The translations under genes and the position numbers were made by a program. The notes beneath the pieces were generated by a model. That model saw only the letters and a program-made list of their open reading frames with translations, ran no database searches and was not told where the DNA came from. Of a stretch of 64,000 bases of DNA, positions 59,674 through 64,000 are shown one piece after another; within the stretch, counting starts at the first letter, position 1; each line of letters starts with the position of its first letter. Source of the DNA: Micromonospora endolithica (GTDB lineage Bacteria; Actinomycetota; Actinomycetes; Mycobacteriales; Micromonosporaceae); NCBI RefSeq assembly GCF_003626595.1, contig NZ_RBAK01000020.1, positions 1 to 64,000 of the forward strand. The letters run 5' to 3'.

Positions 59674-61980
59674 TCAATCGACGACCAGCAACCGGGTGTC
59701 GATGGCCTCGCGTAGTGCCGGCAGCATGAGCGCCACCACGCCGATGACCGCCAGTCCACAGCCGGCCGTCGTCGCCGCCAACTGTGCCCATGGCACGGTC
59801 AACTCGGGATGCTCGCTGACGACGAAGAACGCTTCTGCCATCGGGATCGTGCACACCATGCCGACCAGCGCACCCGGTAACAGGTTCGCTGCCGTCTGCC
59901 CCAGTAACACCAGTCGTAGCGTGCGAACGGTGACTCCCTGAGCCCGCAGCGCCGCGATCCCGCGCCGCTCCTCGAGGAGTCGGTCGAGCAGGGCCACCGC
60001 GAGGGACAACGTCGAAACGACGAAGGCGAGCACAAGTCCGGCCCAGGCCACCTGTCGGTAGGTCTGACTCACCGACTGCGCCTCCCGCACCATCATCTCG
60101 ACGTCGCGGACCTCCCGACTGCTTCCCTCCTGCAATCGTTGGACGGCCGTTCGCACCCGTTCGACGACGACGGGATCGCTGCTCGACACGGTGACCAGAA
60201 GCTGTCGAACGGGCGCGACGTGGAGTGCCTGCTGCGGAACCCGAGACACCGGAACGATCCCTGCACCGATCCCGAGTTCACCCAGTCCGTCGAGGGCATG
60301 GTCGACGATCTTGCCGAGACGCACGGGCCCGAGCTCGACGTACTCGACGCCGTCGGCGCTCTCGGAACCGTACTGGTACGCCGCCAGTGGTTCCCCGGTG
60401 CTCAGCGGGTTCTTCGCTCCTTCGGACGGCGTCAGGTACGTACTCTCTGGGCCACACTCCGGCAGTGGGACACGCAGCACCGACGACAGTGCGGAACAGT
60501 CACCGGCCACCGCATTGACACCCGCATAGCCCTCACCCGAACGACCCAGCTCGACGGTGACCAGATGTGCCACACCGGTCACGCCGGGCAGTTCCAGCTC
60601 GCCCGGTGCGGGTGCCCGCTCGACGTTCGCGAGAAGCGTGTGTGGCTTGAGACGTTGCTCCAGCTGAGTCAGCGAAGCGGGGGTGCTCCCATCGGCGAGC
60701 GGCAGCACCGCGAGGAACCAGCCGGAGGCGAACACCAGAAGGGTGACGACGCCAACCACCCGCGCGGCGGTTGCCGCTGACGCCTGGGCGCGCCGAGCCG
60801 CGAGGAGAACGGCCGGGCTGCCGTCCATTCGCAGCATGAGACCGGCCACCCCGAGACATAGCGTCGGCGCGCCGACCAGCAGACCAATCATGATCAGCAA
60901 GGCGGCCAGGAAGAGCGGTACGACGGCTGCGCTGCCGGTCTGGTCAGTGGTGAACAGCCAGCAGGCCATCAGCAGACCGACGACCAGCGGCAGCAGCCGC
61001 CATCGTCCCGACCGGACGACGGCGCGGCGTCGGACGACACCCATCGGATTGACGACCACCCGCCGAAGTGCGACCACAGCAGTCGCCGTAGCGAACACCG
61101 GAAGGCCCACGACGATCGCCGTTGCGGCTGGTATCGGCGGCAGGGCATCGGCGAGGAAGGCGCCCTCACCTGGTAGCCGGGCCGCGACCGCGGCGGCGAG
61201 CGTCAGGAAGATCAGGCCCCCTCCGATCGAGCCGATGGCTGCGGCCATCCCGACCTCGATGGCGGTGAGCAGCCGGACCTGCATGGCCGACATCCCGGAC
61301 AACCGGAGCGCGGCGAGCCGACGGTCACGTTCCTGCGACCCCCATCGGACCGCGTTGACGACCAGTGCCAGCAGCGGAAGCAGCAATGCCGCGAGGCCGA
61401 TCGGCACGGCCAGCCGCAACCCTCCCGGAAGCGGCGGGACGTCCTCGGGCCTGGCGCCCCAGCCGGAGGCCGGAACGTAGTCGGCGGGGAACGCCTCCGG
61501 GGCCGCTCCGATCCACACCGTCCACTCACGAGGCCCGGTCAGTCCGGCGTCGCCCACCGTGCCGACGACCCGGTGCGGGTACCGCTCGCGCAACGTCGCA
61601 TCCGCTCGTAGAGCGTCCCTGACCGCCGGGGAGACGACGATCTCACCGGTGAGCGGCAGGCGGTCCAGCCCCGGCGGAGGCGGCGCGTTCGATCGGGCCG
61701 CTGCCACCTCGGTGACGAGCAGCTTGCGATCGAGGTAGACATCGGTCCACCGGCGGGCGAGTAGCGTGCCGTCCGATCGCACCGCACCGCGCTCCAGCGT
61801 CGGCGCCCGGTCAGCCGCCCGATCGCGCTGGGCCTCGTTCAGTGGTAGCGCTACCGAGCCGGCCAGCAGGAATATCGCGGCCACCGCCATCCCGGCAGCG
61901 GTCAACAGGAACCGCTTCCGCGACCGCGGGCTGCCGGTGGCCAGTTGCGCGGCCAGCCCGACGACGCCGGTCGGCTTCAC
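59674..61980 (-). CDS. FtsX-like ABC transporter permease
   Basis: 768 residues from GTG at 61980, overlapping the ATPase stop. N-terminal helix, a large extracytoplasmic domain, then FtsX helices (LAVPIGLAALLLPLLALVVN; about ten in total, repeated as two FtsX modules; the second ends VVALMLPALREAIDTRLLVV). A MacB/LolC-type role in lipid, peptide or antibiotic handling is usual. It works with the ATPase upstream. Confidence 0.88.
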   Translation of the reverse strand: MKPTGVVGLAAQLATGSPRSRKRFLLTAAGMAVAAIFLLAGSVALPLNEAQRDRAADRAPTLERGAVRSDGTLLARRWTDVYLDRKLLVTEVAAARSNAPPPPGLDRLPLTGEIVVSPAVRDALRADATLRERYPHRVVGTVGDAGLTGPREWTVWIGAAPEAFPADYVPASGWGARPEDVPPLPGGLRLAVPIGLAALLLPLLALVVNAVRWGSQERDRRLAALRLSGMSAMQVRLLTAIEVGMAAAIGSIGGGLIFLTLAAAVAARLPGEGAFLADALPPIPAATAIVVGLPVFATATAVVALRRVVVNPMGVVRRRAVVRSGRWRLLPLVVGLLMACWLFTTDQTGSAAVVPLFLAALLIMIGLLVGAPTLCLGVAGLMLRMDGSPAVLLAARRAQASAATAARVVGVVTLLVFASGWFLAVLPLADGSTPASLTQLEQRLKPHTLLANVERAPAPGELELPGVTGVAHLVTVELGRSGEGYAGVNAVAGDCSALSSVLRVPLPECGPESTYLTPSEGAKNPLSTGEPLAAYQYGSESADGVEYVELGPVRLGKIVDHALDGLGELGIGAGIVPVSRVPQQALHVAPVRQLLVTVSSSDPVVVERVRTAVQRLQEGSSREVRDVEMMVREAQSVSQTYRQVAWAGLVLAFVVSTLSLAVALLDRLLEERRGIAALRAQGVTVRTLRLVLLGQTAANLLPGALVGMVCTIPMAEAFFVVSEHPELTVPWAQLAATTAGCGLAVIGVVALMLPALREAIDTRLLVVD

Positions 61981-62702
61981 CGCGGCGCTCCTGTCGCCGG
62001 CGGAACCACCCGGCCGTCCCGCAACACCACCTCACGCTCCGCGTATGCGGCGATCTTGTCGTCGTGTGTCACCAGGACCAGAGCGCATCGCCGATTCCTG
62101 ACCTGCTGAACGAGCAGATCGAGCACCAGCTCGCCGTTCGCCGTGTCCAGCGCGCCGGTCGGCTCGTCGGCGAAGATGACGTCCGGTTCCGGGGCCAGCG
62201 CCCTGGCCACAGCGACCCGCTGCTGCTGCCCGCCCGACATCTCACCAGGCCGCCGACGAGCCAGCTCCTCGACACCGAGGTCGCGCAACCAGGAGCGCGC
62301 GGTCTCCTCCGCCGGGCCCCGGCCGACACCGTTGAGCCGCAGGTTGAGTGAGACGTTCTCCAACGCCGTCAACTCCGGCACCAGATGGCCGAATTGGAAG
62401 ACGAAACCGAACCGTTGGCGGCGCAGTGCGCTCCGCTCGGCATCAGACATCGTGTTCAGGTCCCGGCCGGTGAACCACGCCCGCCCCTCGCTGGGCGCCA
62501 CCAGCCCGGACAGGCAGTGCAGCAGCGTCGACTTGCCCGAGCCGCTGGAGCCGATGATCGCGATGCTGTCGCCACGCTCCACGGTCAGGTCCACACCATC
62601 CAAAGCGCGGGTCAACCCGTACGTGACTCGCAGCTGCTCAGATCGCAGAAGCGGCGTTCCGGACTGCTTGTGGCTCGGCGACGACTCCATGGCCTGCCTC
62701 AC
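61977..62702 (-). CDS. ABC transporter ATP-binding subunit (LolD/MacB type)
   Basis: 241 residues from GTG at 62702 (or ATG at 62690). Walker A GSSGSGKST, signature MSGGQQQR, Walker B VIFADEP followed by TGALD, and THD are intact. Overlaps both neighbours by GTGA, so the lipoprotein, ATPase and permease form one operon. Confidence 0.92.
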   Translation of the reverse strand: MRQAMESSPSHKQSGTPLLRSEQLRVTYGLTRALDGVDLTVERGDSIAIIGSSGSGKSTLLHCLSGLVAPSEGRAWFTGRDLNTMSDAERSALRRQRFGFVFQFGHLVPELTALENVSLNLRLNGVGRGPAEETARSWLRDLGVEELARRRPGEMSGGQQQRVAVARALAPEPDVIFADEPTGALDTANGELVLDLLVQQVRNRRCALVLVTHDDKIAAYAEREVVLRDGRVVPPATGAPR

Positions 62703-63160
62703 CCCGCCGGTACCGCGTCGATGTGCCAGCGCTCGTCGATCTGTACGAGGGTCAGCGTGGTGGAGCCCAGTGCGTCGATCGCGCCCTGCTGGCTGCCGTC
62801 GAGTTGCAGCTCAACGGTGGCTTTGCCAGCGTTGACCTGTGGATCCTTCATCTTCACCTCGCGCAGCGCCGCGGCCGACGCCTGATCCAGGCGGTTGGCG
62901 ACCGACTTCACGCTCTGCAGGCAGTCGTCGTTGGCGGCTCGCTTCGCGAGCGCCTCCTGTGCCGCCTTGCTCATCAGGGAGCACGCCTTCGGCCCGTCAC
63001 CGTCGGCGAGGGCGCGGGTGTACAGCGGAATGATCTCGCGAACGCCTTCGGCCCCCGGCCGATGTCCGGGGTCACGGCCCTCCGAGCATGAGACGACCGC
63101 CAACACCGGGAGTACGGCGAGAGCGATCCGGGCGGCGAACACCCGCTTGGAACGACACAT
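62699..63160 (-). CDS. Small lipoprotein in the ABC operon
   Basis: 153 residues from the ATG at 63160 (GAGGAG upstream). Lipobox VVSC near residue 24. The mature part (VREIIPLYTRALADGDGPKA, CSLMSKAAQEAL, STTLTLVQIDERWHIDAVPA) resembles a NTF2/cystatin-like or DUF-type lipoprotein. It could present a ligand to the transporter. Confidence 0.75.
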   Translation of the reverse strand: MCRSKRVFAARIALAVLPVLAVVSCSEGRDPGHRPGAEGVREIIPLYTRALADGDGPKACSLMSKAAQEALAKRAANDDCLQSVKSVANRLDQASAAALREVKMKDPQVNAGKATVELQLDGSQQGAIDALGSTTLTLVQIDERWHIDAVPAG

Positions 63161-63189
63161 GGACGAAGTGCTCCTCACCGGTCGGCGAT

Positions 63190-63398
63190 GGCTGACGGTC
63201 AGCCTTTGATGTCGAAACTGGGATGGAGACAGCGCTCGTTACTGACGTCGCAGGGCGTCCGGCGACCCGGACCATCAGGGCGAGGCCGATTGCCACGGGG
63301 TGAGGACGGACCGCCATCCGTTCCACGCCGTGATTCCCACGACGACGGCCACGCCGGTGTACGCCCCGATCACGACACCGACCAGGCCCCCGTGGACA
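63190..63398 (-). pseudogene. Possible remnant of an FtsX-type permease C-terminus
   Basis: A leftward frame reads HGGLVGVVIGAYTGVAVVVG, ITAWNGWRSVLTPW and stops at 63275. The next frame continues VAIGLALMVRVAG and SAVSIPVSTSKAD. The two pieces resemble the last helix, loop and P-x-x-A end of FtsX permeases, split by a frameshift. The match is from memory. Confidence 0.4.
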
Positions 63399-63404
63399 TG
63401 TTCA

Positions 63405-63968
63405 TCACTTGTTGTCGGCGTCGTGAATCAGTGCGGCATGGCTCTCGACGTCATGCTGGATGTTGGCCAGTCGGCGCTCGGTCGAATCGATCCAACGAAG
63501 ATCGGCGTCCAGATGGAGAATCGCCAGGTCCGCGGCGATCACTTCCAGGCGGCCGGAATTCGACGAAGTTTTGATCTTCGTCATCTCACGCATGAGCGCG
63601 CGATGGGCGGCTCGTTGCACGTCCAGCACCCGAGCGGCGTCTCGCTGCGTCAACAAGGCAAGAACCACTTTGGCGTAAAGGTCAGGTTGGAGGTAGTGCT
63701 GTGCGCCCTCCGGCTCGAAGAACCAACGATCGAGGCCACTCGTGCCGGCCTCGGTCACCTGAAAGAACGTCCGGTCCGGACCGCTGGCACGCCCCACACC
63801 GACGGCGGTCACCAGCCCGTCCCGCTGCAACCGTTGGAGGGTGCTGTAGATCTGTCCGGATCGCAACGGTCGCCGGAGACCCAGCAGGGCGGCATAACGT
63901 TGGTGCAGCTCGTAGCCATGTATAGGACGTGGTTCCATCAGGGCGAGGAGCGTCTCCGGCGCGGCCAT
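63405..63968 (-). CDS. PadR-family transcriptional regulator
   Basis: 187 residues. Winged helix LLALMEPRPIHGYELHQRYA, RSGQIYSTLQRLQRDGLV, then a helical dimerisation tail (LMREMTKIKTSSNSGRLEVI). PadR genes beside ABC exporters usually repress them until a drug or phenolic compound binds. The ABC operon lies 245 bases downstream. The right edge of the window is 32 bases upstream of its start. Confidence 0.9.
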   Translation of the reverse strand: MAAPETLLALMEPRPIHGYELHQRYAALLGLRRPLRSGQIYSTLQRLQRDGLVTAVGVGRASGPDRTFFQVTEAGTSGLDRWFFEPEGAQHYLQPDLYAKVVLALLTQRDAARVLDVQRAAHRALMREMTKIKTSSNSGRLEVIAADLAILHLDADLRWIDSTERRLANIQHDVESHAALIHDADNK

Positions 63969-64000
63969 GTAGAGCAGTATCCACTGAGTGGCTAGTGGCG

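Noticed and set aside
1..64000. CRISPR array or cas genes
   Set aside because: No regularly spaced direct repeats and no Cas motif were seen.

Overview
The window is about 70% GC or higher, with strong third-position G/C in every convincing gene, GTG starts, and tight ATGA/GTGA/TGATG overlaps. Gene content (SigK/RskA, class F sortase, many Zur-type operators, C-minus ribosomal paralogues, MmyB-type regulator, Spo0M) points to a high-GC actinomycete. A Micromonosporaceae-like genome is my best guess, but that is inference. All functional names come from reading motifs; no database search was run.

Layout: 1-9 kb holds a truncated secreted protein, a PknB-type kinase, a CHRD-like surface protein with a class F sortase, an ECF sigma factor SigK with its anti-sigma RskA, and the probable SigK targets (a fasciclin lipoprotein and a membrane-anchored YedY-type molybdoenzyme). 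9-11.4 kb is a decayed mobile area with a transposase remnant, a headless integrase and a stand-alone SIR2-domain gene. 11.7-31.9 kb is a very large zinc-limitation block. It holds an L32 paralogue, two COG0523 proteins (one without a P-loop and Mrf-like), two methyltransferases, two Fur-family regulators, a CooC/ArsA-like ATPase, and zinc-free paralogues of L31, L28, L33 and S14. It also holds a ZnuABC-type transporter embedded among six wall-repeat surface proteins. Fur/Zur-type palindromes precede most of the units. Together these genes would swap ribosomal zinc proteins, chaperone metal, and capture and import zinc at the cell surface.

31.6-34 kb contains two fused pseudogene pieces and an ECF sigma factor with a CU044_5270-type partner. 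34-48.5 kb is an accessory region: an integrase fragment next to an intact tyrosine recombinase, a triple CPxWC-repeat protein, a GNAT, a bacterial ubiquitin-like operon (JAMM-E1 fusion, Cys-less E2-like protein, Ubl) divergent from an XRE + ImmA/IrrE pair, and a complete type I restriction-modification system. The restriction system is bracketed by 46-bp copies of a tRNA-Arg 3' end and, inside them, by identical 19-bp palindromes. 48.8-58.2 kb returns to chromosomal-looking genes (F420/NADP-type reductase, decayed MmyB regulator, MFS, CsbD, Spo0M, three CNNM/HlyC proteins). 58.6-59.7 kb is another decayed junction (truncated hydrolase and integrase remnant). The window ends with a leftward PadR - lipoprotein - ABC ATPase - FtsX permease cluster.

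The strongest candidate for an unusual system is the ubiquitin-like operon at 38.1-41.3 kb, because neither the Ubl tail nor the E2-like protein carries the residues that standard thioester transfer needs.
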